From PHAA01 sp964457945 (GTDB lineage Bacteria > Bacillota > Syntrophomonadia > Syntrophomonadales > Syntrophomonadaceae): a stretch of 64,000 nt of DNA. The position numbers were made by a program, and so were the translations under genes. The stretch covers positions 1 through 64,000 of the forward strand of contig CAYWFX010000013.1 of the NCBI GenBank assembly GCA_964457945.1, given 5' to 3'. Below, piece by piece: positions 31,213 through 40,177 of the stretch. The notes under the pieces were generated by a model, which did not search any database, was not told the DNA's origin, and worked only from the letters and a program-made list of their open reading frames with translations. Position 1 is the first letter of the stretch, and each line of letters begins with the position of its first letter.

Positions 31213-33675
31213 TTGGAACGACTGGAGATATACCCTTTTCAAAGGGTGCTTGAACATAACCCCCATAAAGGGAGCAAAAAGAAAAAAGTGAGCAGATTTA
31301 AAATGCCGCCAATCAAATGGGTAAGTTTAAATAATACCGGGCTCAGGACTGGGCTGGCCCAATTGGTGAAACCCGAAAACATTCTCTTAGCGGTAGGATC
31401 GCTAATCATGTCCCGGGCCTTTATCCTCGGAGAATTATTACCCTTTATATATGCCTTCCTGGCGGCTTTTGCATGGAAAAATCGAGGGCGGAGTACTGTG
31501 GTGGCTGCTTTTTCATTCTTAGGCTTTCTTAGTGTTCTAGATGGAACAGCTCTATGGTTTAATCTGCTAAGCATTCTAGTCCTGTCTGTGGTTATGACTT
31601 ATGTTAATATACCTAGCGAAAAGGCCTGGTGGGGATTACCGATTTTGACCATGGCAGTTATATTCCTTAGCAAGAGCGTGCTGCTGCTGCTCACTCATTT
31701 CAATTTTTATCAGGAAATGGTTATCGTATTTGAAGCCATGCTGGCTGGGGTCTTAACCTTTGTTTTCATGGTAAGCAGCGAGGTTCTAAGAAGCCGCAAA
31801 GCCTTAATTCAATTCAACTTTGAAGAAATGGCGGCCTTTGTCATACTGGGTATCGGGCTGGTTATGGGTTTAAACGATGTTCATGTGGCTGGGTTGGGGG
31901 TAAGCAGCATTTTATGCCGTCTGGGTATTTTGATAGCCGCCTTTCTCTGGGGGAGCGGTGGAGGCACCATGGTGGGGGTTATGTCTGGAATCATTCCTTC
32001 CATATCATCCAGCATTTTTGCCCAGAGCCTGGGGATGTATGCTTTTTCTGGATTGTTGGCCGGAGTTTTTAGGAATTTCGGGCGGCTCGGCGTGATTATA
32101 GGATTTTTGTTAGGGAATCTGGCCTTGTCTATGTTCATAGCGGAAAACCAGGTTGCCCTTATGGGAGTTTGGGAAACTGGTATAGCCAGCCTGATATTTT
32201 TCCTCTTGCCGGAGTCTCTGAAAGAAAAGATCCCTGTAGAGTCATTAGGAACGATGCAGCAGATGGAGGCCAGTCAATTACGAAGCGTGGATAGCCGTAT
32301 AAAGGCTAGCGTAGGAAATCGCATTCAGAACTTGGCTGAGGTATTCGACGAATTGAGTTCTACCTTCACTGCCCCTGCTTGCCAGAGTCCGCAACCGCAA
32401 TCAGTAGCCTACCTGAATTACCTCTACGATGAACTTTCCCACGGGTTTTGCGAAGGCTGCACCCGTTATAATAACTGCTGGGATCGCGATTGCTATAACA
32501 CTTCCCAGTTTTTGCTGGATATTTTTACCCTGGCCGAAGGCGAGGGGCAGGTAAGCTATGATGATTGCTCCCCGGAGTTCAAACGCAAGTGTGTACATGG
32601 GCGGGAACTGGTAAGCACTGTGAACTATTTGTTTGACAACCTGCGTATGAACGAATACTGGTCAGGCAAGATAGATGAGTCGCGCGAATTAGTAGCCAGG
32701 CAGTTGAAAGGAGTAAGCCAGGTGGTCAAGAATCTGGCCGAGGAGGTCGAAGTGGAAACGATGGTGGATTTCGAACTTCGCAGTGCACTCTTGAAAGCCT
32801 CTTCACGCCAGGGAATTAACCTCAAAGATATTACCCCTATTCGTATCAGCGGTGAGCAGCTATTGCTGGAGGTGGTAGCGGGATCTTGTGTAGATGGAAC
32901 CGGCTGTGACCTCAGTATTGCCCCCGCTCTTTCTTCACTTATGGGCGAAAAAATGGAAGTCTGCTCTAAAAAATGCCCTCGCTTCAAAGGACAGGGTGCC
33001 TGTGAATTTACCCTTACCCGTGCCTTTGCTTATAATGTACAAAGCGCTGTTGCTCAGGTGGCCCGTGAAGATGTATCCGGGGACAGCTATTCCATAAGCA
33101 CCTTAAAGGAAGGCAAGGAATTGCTGGTGTTAAGCGACGGAATGGGAGTAGGAGAATCGGCCTCTAAGCAAAGCCAGACCGCCGTCAATCTTCTCGAGAA
33201 CCTCCTTAATAGTGGTTTTAATAAAGAAGTGGCTCTGAAAACTATTAACTCGGTACTATTGCTCCGTTCCACCACTGAGACTTTTACCACCCTCGACATG
33301 GTATTGATAGATCTCTACACTGCTGAAGTGGATTTTATTAAAACCGCCAGTGCCCCCTCTTTCGTCAAGCGTGGCAAACAGGTCGCTATGATCAGTTCCA
33401 GCTCTTTGCCCATAGGCATTTTAAATGAAGTAGAACTGGTGAGCGAAAAGAAAAACCTGCTTCCCCGGGATATGGTCTTGATGGTCAGCGATGGGGTAAT
33501 GGAAGCATCTCGGACTGTAAACGGGGAGGAATGGATAAGCCAGCTTTTCGCCGATCTTAATGAGAGTGACCCGCAGGTGGTGGCAGAAATAGTTATTAAC
33601 CAAGCCTTAAGCCTCGCCCAGGGCAAACCCCATGATGATATGACGGTAATCTGTATGAACATAGAACTGCGCTAA
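31213..33675 (+). CDS. spoIIE: Stage II sporulation protein E
   Basis: SpoIIE dephosphorylates SpoIIAA in the forespore to release sigma-F, and also acts in polar septation. The protein is about 820 residues. The N-terminal third has about ten transmembrane helices (about 60-330). A central region follows, with the conserved cysteine cluster EGCTRYNNCWDRDCYNT and coiled stretches. The C-terminal PP2C phosphatase has SDGMGVGESA, VLIDLYTAEVDFIKTASAPS, LMVSDGVMEA and DDMTVICM metal-binding motifs. The TTG at 31213 has GAGGGGGAG upstream; the ATG at 31195 lacks one. The second structured-repeat block follows it. Confidence 0.95.
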   Translation: MERLEIYPFQRVLEHNPHKGSKKKKVSRFKMPPIKWVSLNNTGLRTGLAQLVKPENILLAVGSLIMSRAFILGELLPFIYAFLAAFAWKNRGRSTVVAAFSFLGFLSVLDGTALWFNLLSILVLSVVMTYVNIPSEKAWWGLPILTMAVIFLSKSVLLLLTHFNFYQEMVIVFEAMLAGVLTFVFMVSSEVLRSRKALIQFNFEEMAAFVILGIGLVMGLNDVHVAGLGVSSILCRLGILIAAFLWGSGGGTMVGVMSGIIPSISSSIFAQSLGMYAFSGLLAGVFRNFGRLGVIIGFLLGNLALSMFIAENQVALMGVWETGIASLIFFLLPESLKEKIPVESLGTMQQMEASQLRSVDSRIKASVGNRIQNLAEVFDELSSTFTAPACQSPQPQSVAYLNYLYDELSHGFCEGCTRYNNCWDRDCYNTSQFLLDIFTLAEGEGQVSYDDCSPEFKRKCVHGRELVSTVNYLFDNLRMNEYWSGKIDESRELVARQLKGVSQVVKNLAEEVEVETMVDFELRSALLKASSRQGINLKDITPIRISGEQLLLEVVAGSCVDGTGCDLSIAPALSSLMGEKMEVCSKKCPRFKGQGACEFTLTRAFAYNVQSAVAQVAREDVSGDSYSISTLKEGKELLVLSDGMGVGESASKQSQTAVNLLENLLNSGFNKEVALKTINSVLLLRSTTETFTTLDMVLIDLYTAEVDFIKTASAPSFVKRGKQVAMISSSSLPIGILNEVELVSEKKNLLPRDMVLMVSDGVMEASRTVNGEEWISQLFADLNESDPQVVAEIVINQALSLAQGKPHDDMTVICMNIELR

Positions 33676-33701
33676 AAATGGACTGGTTCTAGTGACGCAC
33701 G

Positions 33702-33744
33702 GGTAATAATAGACCTCGAGTTTAGGCTCGGGGTTTACTATTGC
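33702..33744 (+). repeat. Imperfect hairpin after spoIIE
   Basis: 33702-33720 pairs with 33726-33744 over 19 positions with three wobbles and one mismatch (GACCTCGAG against CTCGGGGTT). No T-run follows. It may still help end the spoIIE message. Confidence 0.5.
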
Positions 33745-33778
33745 CTGAAACTTGGGTAGCATAATAATATAAATTCGA

Positions 33779-34100
33779 GTTTCGCAGTTTATTGATTATG
33801 CGCAGCAGCGAATATGCTGATGCCATTTCCCAATAAACAATAGAAGGAGAACGGGTGTTAGCTGTTGACTATAATCTGGGGCTAACAGATTCAGTAATTC
33901 TGCCTGCTCCCATCTCCAGAGGCTCGTTCTACCAACTGCTTGCCGGAAGAACTACAGGGGATACCCTGTCAATCTCCCATCCATGGTCGATGACAGGCTC
34001 GCGACATCCTGTCGCTCGTCCCCTTACGCTCTCCCGTCTTCGCAGGTTAGAACGGCCTCCTCCGCTAGGTCGCCAGCACAATTACTGAATCTGTTACGCA
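33779..34100 (+). repeat. Structured repeat element, copy C (plus orientation)
   Basis: The left end AGTTTCGCAGTTTATTGATT is followed by ATGCGCAGCAGCGAATATGC, like copy A. The outer 17-bp stem TAACAGATTCAGTAATT (33883-33899) has a perfect complement at 34080-34096. The second stem joins 33921-33933 and 34045-34057. CAGGGG (33955-33960) faces CCCCTT (34020-34025), enclosing CCTGTCA/TGACAGG (33965-33997, apex CATCCATG) and GCGAC-ATCCT-GTCGC (34001-34015). Apparent reading frames across it are incidental. Confidence 0.82.
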
Positions 34101-34191
34101 AATAAAATTATAAATGTAATATCTAAAAGAGAACGGTTCCAAGTTCTTTTGGATTGCTGCCTTTTTAGGCTATTTGGTAGCATTGCATGTA

Positions 34192-34454
34192 GGGGTGTAT
34201 AAACATAAGGAGCGACTGATGGAGCATGGCTGCAACACCCGGCGAAAGTGCGGAATGGGAAGGGGGCTCGCGACAGGACGTCGCGAGAGCGCAACAGAGC
34301 ATGGATGCTCTGTTTTGCGCGGTACCCCTGGACATTCAAACTGAGCCGTTGGTGTTGCCCATGCGTAATGCGGAGCGGATTATGTTTATACACCCCGGCA
34401 CCACAAGCACCGACTCCGGTTCTCTTGTTGCGCATTATCTGTCAACTGCGAAAA
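34192..34454 (-). repeat. Structured repeat element, copy D (minus orientation)
   Basis: The most divergent copy, inverted relative to C. The outer 17-bp stem GGGGTGTATAAACATAA (34192-34208) is perfectly complementary to 34380-34396. A second stem pairs GCATGG/CCATGC and GCAACACC/GGTGTTGC (34224-34239 with 34351-34364). On the minus strand the apex CATCCATG (GCGCAA...TTGCGC arms, 34289-34320) and the CTCGCGAC-loop-GTCGCGAG hairpin (34267-34287) are in the same order as in A to C. The right end TTGTTGCGCATTATCTG then TCAACTGCGAAAA runs to 34454. The A/T-rich stretch 34101-34191 has no gene. Confidence 0.75.
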
Positions 34455-34473
34455 TCAACTATGGAGAAGAAAA

Positions 34474-35889
34474 ATGCTTAATAATAAGATTAAAAAATAC
34501 ATTGAAGACAACGGTTTGATTAAGCCCGGTGAGCGGGTTATCGTAGGGGTGTCCGGAGGGCCGGATTCTATGGCCTTGCTGCATATCCTGAAAAACTTGG
34601 CTCCATCGATGCAATTTGAGGTCTTAGCAGCTCATTTAAACCATGGCCTGAGAGCAGAAGCCAGGAGGGAAGAATTATTTGTAAAAGAGAAATGTAGGGC
34701 TTGGGGGATTGCTTGCTACTCTCGCAGCGTGTCGGTAGCGGATCTGGCCCGGGTCCAAAAAACCACTCTGGAGGATACGGGCCGTAACGCTCGCTACCAG
34801 TATTTCAACGAAGTGCGTAAGCTAACCGGAGCAGAGCTTATCGCTACCGCTCATCACTATGACGACGTGGCTGAAACAGTACTCCTGCATCTCCTGAGAG
34901 GTTCAGGTATTAAAGGGCTGCGGGGAATACTGCCCAAGAGTGGAAATTTGATTAGACCGCTCTTAATGGCCAGCAAGGAAGAACTGCTGAATTATTTGCA
35001 AGCCAGAGGAATAGATTATTGCTTGGATAAGAGTAATGACGATTCGGTATACCTGCGCAACCGCATTCGCCACGGTTTGATTCCTTACCTGCAAAAGGAA
35101 TTTAACCCCCGCATAGTGGGCAAGCTAAACCAGTTGGCGCTTATTGCCCGGGATGAAAATGAGGCCTTGGAGGAGGAAAGCCGACACCTTTGGGGCGGGG
35201 TCCTGCTAAAGGAGGAAGAAGATTCATTGGTTTTAGATAACCAGGCCCTGAGTCTTTTACCGCGAGCCTATCAGAGAAGAATCGTTATGCGAGCTTTTGC
35301 TCAGTTGACCAGTGAATCTGAATGGAACCTGGAAGATGTTCAGAAGGTCTTGGAGCTAAGCAGCAAAAAAGGGTCTTCTCTCACCCTGCATTTGAAAAAG
35401 AAGGTTCGGGTTAATAAATCTTATGATAGAATGATATTTAGCACTCTAAGCATAGAATCAATAAGCTTCCAGTATAAAGTGCCGGTACCGGGTAAGATAG
35501 AAATATCGGAGACTGGGGAAAGCTATCAGTTTACCCTGGTCGAACGGGAAGACTATTGCCCCGAGAGCGAGGATATTTATCTGGATTATGACATCTTGCC
35601 GGAATCCATTTACCTGCGTTCTCGTCGGGCGGGAGATATTTTCCGTCCTCAGAGTATGACAGGCAGCAAGAAACTGAAAAAGTATTTTATCGACCTTAAA
35701 GTGCCTTATTACGAGCGAGACCGAGTAGCTCTGCTGGCTGCCGAAGATCGTGAAATATTCGCAGTTCTGGGTCTGGGCATCTCTCGGATGGCAGCGATAA
35801 GCAGTGCTACCCGGACCGTTTTACTGATTAAAAAGTCAAGAGCCGGGGAAAATAGAGGCAGTGAGGATACTACTGTTAATATACAATAA
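34474..35889 (+). CDS. tilS: tRNA(Ile)-lysidine synthase
   Basis: TilS converts the wobble C34 of the CAU-anticodon isoleucine tRNA to lysidine, so that it reads AUA codons. The 471-residue protein has the PP-loop motif GVSGGPDSMAL (SGGPDS at 27-32), AHLNHGLRAEA, the ATAHHYDDVAETVLLHLLRG catalytic region and the RNRIRHGLIPYL motif. The C-terminal domain (about 370-460) has RSRRAGDIFRP and a KLKKYFIDLKVP segment. GGAGAAG precedes the ATG. Bacillus has hpt between tilS and ftsH; none is present here. Confidence 0.95.
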   Translation: MLNNKIKKYIEDNGLIKPGERVIVGVSGGPDSMALLHILKNLAPSMQFEVLAAHLNHGLRAEARREELFVKEKCRAWGIACYSRSVSVADLARVQKTTLEDTGRNARYQYFNEVRKLTGAELIATAHHYDDVAETVLLHLLRGSGIKGLRGILPKSGNLIRPLLMASKEELLNYLQARGIDYCLDKSNDDSVYLRNRIRHGLIPYLQKEFNPRIVGKLNQLALIARDENEALEEESRHLWGGVLLKEEEDSLVLDNQALSLLPRAYQRRIVMRAFAQLTSESEWNLEDVQKVLELSSKKGSSLTLHLKKKVRVNKSYDRMIFSTLSIESISFQYKVPVPGKIEISETGESYQFTLVEREDYCPESEDIYLDYDILPESIYLRSRRAGDIFRPQSMTGSKKLKKYFIDLKVPYYERDRVALLAAEDREIFAVLGLGISRMAAISSATRTVLLIKKSRAGENRGSEDTTVNIQ

Positions 35890-35918
35890 TTGAAAAGAAA
35901 CAGTCTTTGTGCTACAAT
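35890..35918 (+). promoter_or_regulatory. Sigma-A promoter of ftsH
   Basis: TTGAAA (35890-35895) and TACAAT (35913-35918) with a 17-nt spacer, about 70 nt before the start codon. It overlaps the last base of the tilS stop codon. Confidence 0.7.
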
Positions 35919-35985
35919 ATACCAGAAATTCTCGCTATTATGGGCGGTTTTCATAAGCCTTAAGGATGACAGAGGAGGAAGTTAA

Positions 35986-37845
35986 TTGGATAAAACCCTA
36001 AAAAATATCGCGATATATGTTCTCATTGTATTACTGGCCTTGTTTGCGGTAAAGTTGACATCTACTCCGCAAACCAAAGCGCAGGAGCTTTCTTATTCTC
36101 AATTTTATAGCGAGGTGCAGCAGGATCAGGTAAAAACGGTGAATGTGGTAGTTGATGATCTGGTCTATAAGATTTCCGGTGAATTAAAAAACGGTGCTAT
36201 GATCACCACGACAGCTCCTAAAGAGAGCGATATTATCAAAGTCATGGGAGACAAGAATGTACCGTTCGATTTCAAGCCTGTGCCTCCGCCAGCTTGGTGG
36301 ATCGGACTATTAACTACTCTCTTCCCGATTATCATACTCATAGTGGTATTGATCTTTATAATGAACCAGACCCAGGGCGGGGGTAATAAGGTTATGCAGT
36401 TTGGCAAGAGTAAGGCCCGTCTCGCCACAGGAGAAGATGTCAAGACTACCTTTGCGGATGTGGCTGGTGCTGAAGAGGCCAAAGAGGAAATGGCCGAAGT
36501 AGTAGAGTTTCTAAAAACCCCGCAAAAATTTGTGAAGATCGGGGCTAAGATTCCCCGTGGAGTATTGCTTTTTGGTGCGCCTGGCACAGGTAAAACCTTG
36601 ATGGCCAAAGCGGTAGCCGGTGAGGCTAAAGTGCCGTTTTTCTCCATCAGCGGGTCCGACTTTGTAGAAATGTTTGTAGGAGTTGGAGCAGCCCGAGTTC
36701 GGGATCTCTTTGAAAATGCTAAGAAAAACGCTCCTTGTATCGTGTTTATTGATGAAATTGATGCTGTGGGTCGTCATCGCGGGGCAGGTCTAGGCGGCGG
36801 CCACGATGAAAGAGAGCAGACTTTGAATCAACTTCTGGTGGAGATGGATGGATTCAGCGCCAATGAAGGCATTATTGTAATGGCCTCCACTAATCGACCG
36901 GACATTCTGGATCCGGCGCTCTTAAGACCGGGACGTTTTGATCGTCATATTCTTATCGATCGTCCCGATGTAAAAGGCCGTGAAGCGATATTGAAGGTGC
37001 ATATAAAGGATAAGCCCATGGGTGACGATGTAAACCTGGAGATACTTGCTAAACGTACTCCTGGCTTTACGGGTGCTGATCTGGCTAATATGGTTAATGA
37101 AGCCGCCCTCTTATCAGCGCGGCGGGATAAAGAAACGGTAGGTATGGGAGAAATGGAAGAATCCATAGAACGGGTAATTGCCGGGCCTGAGAAAAAAACC
37201 CGGGTGATTTCCGAGAAAGAAAAAAAGCTGGTAGCCTACCACGAGGCAGGTCATGCCATCGTTGCTTATAATCTTCCTTATACGGATAAACTTCATAAAA
37301 TATCTATTATTCCCAGAGGCCGAGCTGGGGGATACACCCTGCTCCTACCCGAAGAGGATCGTAATTATATAACCCGTTCGTATATGTTGGACGAAGTAAC
37401 TACCTTGCTAGGAGGGCGGGTTGCCGAAGCTATGGTATTGAAGGATATAAGCACCGGCGCCCAGAACGATCTCGAAAGAGCTAGCAGCATCCTCAGGAAG
37501 ATGATAACAGAGTACGGTATGAGCGATGAACTGGGACCACTCACCTACGGACACAAAAGCGAAGAAGTATTCCTGGGTAAAGACATTAACCGTGATCGTA
37601 ATTATTCCGATGCGATTGCTTACGCTATTGACAAGGAAGCCAGCCAAAAAATGGAGGACAGTTACAAGAAGGCCGAGGCCATTCTGGAGGAAAACATGGA
37701 TTACCTGCATCAGGTGGCGGCCAAGCTTATAGAGCAGGAAACTATAGCGGCGGCTGAATTTGAACTTATTATGAAGAGCAAGGCGGGGGACGCAGGTCAG
37801 GGCGAAAAGGAAAAGCTTGACGAAAAAACTGACATAGAAGTTTAA
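35986..37845 (+). CDS. ftsH: ATP-dependent zinc metalloprotease FtsH
   Basis: FtsH is a membrane-anchored AAA+ protease that degrades membrane and regulatory proteins. The 619-residue protein has two transmembrane helices (about 8-24 and 105-126) around a short extracytoplasmic domain. Next come Walker A GAPGTGKT (197-204), Walker B VFIDEID (253-259), the second region of homology with ALLRPGRFDR, and the zinc site HEAGH (419-423). The third zinc ligand is probably in the NDLERASS segment. It uses a TTG start after GAGGAGG and has its own promoter. Confidence 0.96.
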   Translation: MDKTLKNIAIYVLIVLLALFAVKLTSTPQTKAQELSYSQFYSEVQQDQVKTVNVVVDDLVYKISGELKNGAMITTTAPKESDIIKVMGDKNVPFDFKPVPPPAWWIGLLTTLFPIIILIVVLIFIMNQTQGGGNKVMQFGKSKARLATGEDVKTTFADVAGAEEAKEEMAEVVEFLKTPQKFVKIGAKIPRGVLLFGAPGTGKTLMAKAVAGEAKVPFFSISGSDFVEMFVGVGAARVRDLFENAKKNAPCIVFIDEIDAVGRHRGAGLGGGHDEREQTLNQLLVEMDGFSANEGIIVMASTNRPDILDPALLRPGRFDRHILIDRPDVKGREAILKVHIKDKPMGDDVNLEILAKRTPGFTGADLANMVNEAALLSARRDKETVGMGEMEESIERVIAGPEKKTRVISEKEKKLVAYHEAGHAIVAYNLPYTDKLHKISIIPRGRAGGYTLLLPEEDRNYITRSYMLDEVTTLLGGRVAEAMVLKDISTGAQNDLERASSILRKMITEYGMSDELGPLTYGHKSEEVFLGKDINRDRNYSDAIAYAIDKEASQKMEDSYKKAEAILEENMDYLHQVAAKLIEQETIAAAEFELIMKSKAGDAGQGEKEKLDEKTDIEV

Positions 37846-37924
37846 TATCGGGTATTTATGGCAGGATGTTTACCGTTAGATCCTCATATAAATGGGGAAG
37901 GAATACTTCACGGAGGGGAAGCAT

Positions 37925-38449
37925 TTGAAAAGGGTAGAATTGCTGTTAAAAGATGCTCTTTACAGTGAGTATATTAGATACAACACCGATGGAGAAAGTG
38001 GGCTAAAATACTGTCGGCACGGTCTATCCCATCATATTGATGTGGCTCGTATCGCCTATATCTTAGTCCTGGAACATAATGACCTGAACTATTTTGTCAA
38101 AGAGAATGGGCTGAGTGGGAAATTAGCGGGTAAAGAGACTATTTACGCCGCGGGGTTGCTTCATGACATTGCCAAATGGAAGGAGATCCAGGACGGAGTT
38201 GACCATGCGGCTTATGGAGCTAGACTAGCTCGTGATATACTACCGCGCGCCTTTTTCAATACGAATGAGATAGATATGATCTGTCGGGCCATTTACGAAC
38301 ACCGGAATATCAGCAAAGATATGAGTTTCCTGGGAGAAAGAATACACCGGGCCGATAATCTATCCCGGGTTTGCAGCCAATGTGAAGAACGAGTTAATTG
38401 TCCCAAGCGGGGAACCAAGGAAATGAGTGTTACGACCTTTGAATACTAA
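37925..38449 (+). CDS. HD-domain phosphohydrolase
   Basis: About 174 residues with an HD metal-dependent hydrolase domain. The motif residues are seen as GLSHHIDVARIA, AGLLHDIAKW (His-Asp pair), DHAAYGARLA and AIYEHRNIS, then a HRADNLSR segment. The C-terminus has CSQCEERVNCPKRG, a possible metal knuckle. A TTG at 37925 follows GGAGGGG by 6 to 7 nt and is preferred over an ATG at 37892 that precedes that site. The gene overlaps folP by 23 nt. Substrate unknown; a nucleotide or a folate-pathway phosphate ester is possible from context. Confidence 0.82.
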   Translation: MKRVELLLKDALYSEYIRYNTDGESGLKYCRHGLSHHIDVARIAYILVLEHNDLNYFVKENGLSGKLAGKETIYAAGLLHDIAKWKEIQDGVDHAAYGARLARDILPRAFFNTNEIDMICRAIYEHRNISKDMSFLGERIHRADNLSRVCSQCEERVNCPKRGTKEMSVTTFEY

Positions 38450-39281
38450 TGGGCATATACAACTGGCGCATGGACGCAGTTTGGAATTGGGAAAAAAAAC
38501 CTTAATAATGGGAATACTAAACGTCACTCCTGACTCATTTTCGGATGGAGGGCGTTTTTTTGACCCTAATTATGCGGTGGAGCATGCCTTGCAAATGGTG
38601 GAGGATGGTGCGGACATCATTGATGTGGGCGGCGCATCATCGCGTCCCAATTCCATTATGGTGGAAGAAAATGAGGAATTACGTCGTATAATTCCGGTAG
38701 TTAAGATGCTGGCGGAAAAAAATGTACTCCTTTCGGTGGATACCTTTCGGGGTCGGGTAGCGGAAGAGGCCTTGGCCCAGGGGGCTCATTTAATCAATGA
38801 CATTGGCAGCTTTGAAATGGATCCGGAACTATTAAATGTGCTGTGCAAATGGCAGGCTCCAGTAGTTTTAATGCATAACCGTATGCAGGTAAAACCAGGA
38901 GAAGTTTATAACGATCTGGTAGCGGATATTATTTTGGATTTGCAGTACTCCATAGCCAGAGCGGTTGCGGCAGGGCTCAGAGAAGACCTAATTATTGTTG
39001 ATCCGGGAATAGGGTTCGGTAAGAACCCGGGAGAAAACAGATTATTACTCAAGCGATTACAGGAGTTCAGGAGCATGGGTCGGCCCCTTTTAATAGGCGC
39101 TTCCCGGAAAAATTTTATTGGCAAGACCCTGAACCTGGAAATAGATGAACGATTGGAAGGCAGCTTGGCTGTAGTGGCTGTGGCTATCATGAACGGCGCC
39201 GACATTGTCCGGGTGCACGATGTGAAGGAGAGTGTCCGGGTGGCTAGGATGACTGATGCGGTGAGGTTAGAAAATGGATAG
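38427..39281 (+). CDS. folP: Dihydropteroate synthase
   Basis: FolP joins p-aminobenzoate with the pterin pyrophosphate to give dihydropteroate, the sulfonamide target. The 284-residue TIM barrel has IMGILNVTPDSFSDGG (pyrophosphate loop), DIIDVGGASSRPNS, LINDIGSFE, VLMHN, DPGIGFGKNPGENRLLLKR and GASRKNFIGKTL. In the second motif GGASSRP stands where many enzymes have GGESTRP. It starts with GTG at 38427 inside the HD gene and overlaps folB by 8 nt, so HD-folP-folB-folK form one tight unit. Confidence 0.94.
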   Translation: MLRPLNTNGHIQLAHGRSLELGKKTLIMGILNVTPDSFSDGGRFFDPNYAVEHALQMVEDGADIIDVGGASSRPNSIMVEENEELRRIIPVVKMLAEKNVLLSVDTFRGRVAEEALAQGAHLINDIGSFEMDPELLNVLCKWQAPVVLMHNRMQVKPGEVYNDLVADIILDLQYSIARAVAAGLREDLIIVDPGIGFGKNPGENRLLLKRLQEFRSMGRPLLIGASRKNFIGKTLNLEIDERLEGSLAVVAVAIMNGADIVRVHDVKESVRVARMTDAVRLENG

Positions 39282-39636
39282 TATAATTGCCCGGGGTATG
39301 ACTTTTCAAGGTTGTCATGGGGTCATGGTGCAGGAAAAGACCACCCCCCAAACTTTTCAGGTGGATCTGGAAATATTTTTGGATTTGCAGACCGCTGGTA
39401 AGAATGATGACCTGCAAAGTACTATTAACTATGACCAGGTATTTCATCTGGTGGAGAAAATCGTCGCCCACGAAAGTTATGCGCTGATAGAAGCCCTGGC
39501 CGAGCAAATTGCTCAGGCTTTGTTACTCACTTTTCCGCTAATTGATAACCTGGAAGTGACAGTTTACAAACCGGAGGCCCCCGTTCAGGGTGAGTTTGAA
39601 TATTTTGCGGTAAAAATTAGGCGTTTCCAAAAATAA
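39274..39636 (+). CDS. folB: Dihydroneopterin aldolase
   Basis: FolB splits 7,8-dihydroneopterin into hydroxymethyl-dihydropterin and glycolaldehyde. The 120-residue protein fits the T-fold aldolase: GMTFQGCHGVMVQEKTTPQTFQVDLEI, the STINYDQVFHLVEKIV region, the catalytic ALIEALAEQIAQALL segment and VYKPEAPV. Starts 8 nt before the folP stop. folK follows in the same operon. Confidence 0.93.
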   Translation: MDSIIARGMTFQGCHGVMVQEKTTPQTFQVDLEIFLDLQTAGKNDDLQSTINYDQVFHLVEKIVAHESYALIEALAEQIAQALLLTFPLIDNLEVTVYKPEAPVQGEFEYFAVKIRRFQK

Positions 39637-39685
39637 AAGCTTGCTCTTAAAAAAGCTTTATGCTAGTTTAGAGGGTGAAAACAGT

Positions 39686-40177
39686 TTGCATAAAAAAGTG
39701 TACATTGGTTTGGGTTCTAATTTAGGAAATAAATCAAAAAACATTCAAAATGCGCTTGATTGCATAGCGGATATCGAGGGTGTAAATATAAGGAAATTAT
39801 CGTCCCTGTATATCACTGCTCCCTGGGGCAGAACCGACCAGGACGATTTTATAAATCAGGTTATTGAAATAGAGACAGACTTATCGGCTTTAAATTTACT
39901 GTATCGTTTACAAGATATTGAAATTAAATTGGGGCGCCACAGAGACGGAAAATGGGGTCCCCGGATTATAGATCTGGATGTTCTCCTGTACGGAGAGGAG
40001 ACAATTCACCTGGAGGAACTGGAGGTTCCTCACCCATACTTGTTGGAGCGGTTGTTTGTACTGATTCCGTTAGCGGAAATTAACCCGGAACTGGAATTTC
40101 CTGACGGGACAAAAATCAGGGAGGTGTTGAGTAGAGCAAGAGCCCGCTTTGAGGGTAACGACATAATAAAATTATGA
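39686..40177 (+). CDS. folK: 2-amino-4-hydroxy-6-hydroxymethyldihydropteridine pyrophosphokinase
   Basis: FolK transfers pyrophosphate from ATP to the hydroxymethyl pterin made by FolB, giving the substrate of FolP. The product is 163 residues: VYIGLGSNLGNKSKNIQNAL, SSLYITAPWGRTDQDDFINQV, LGRHRDGKWGPRIIDLDVLLY and EVPHPYLLERLFVLIPLAEI. The TTG at 39686 lies 8 nt after GAGGGTG and gives the usual N-terminus; an ATG-like start at 39641 would add 15 unconserved residues and overlap a small hairpin. Last gene of the folate unit. Confidence 0.94.
   Translation: MHKKVYIGLGSNLGNKSKNIQNALDCIADIEGVNIRKLSSLYITAPWGRTDQDDFINQVIEIETDLSALNLLYRLQDIEIKLGRHRDGKWGPRIIDLDVLLYGEETIHLEELEVPHPYLLERLFVLIPLAEINPELEFPDGTKIREVLSRARARFEGNDIIKL

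Noticed and set aside
34320..34335. GGTACC/CCGCG sequence in copy D as a T-box antiterminator
   Set aside because: The T-box side bulge sequence and a downstream aminoacyl gene are missing; the bases belong to the element's branch stem.
4401..34454. Structured elements as OLE RNA, group I or group II introns, or integron attC sites
   Set aside because: Size, inverted pairing and multiple hairpins do not match what I know of OLE (about 600 nt, single copy) or attC (about 60-150 nt), and no intron-type catalytic core or ORF was recognised. IscB-type omega RNA (HEARO) remains untested rather than excluded.
33855..34519. Reading frames of 77-113 codons in the second repeat block
   Set aside because: Same reason; similar peptides to those of copy B arise only because the DNA repeat is similar.
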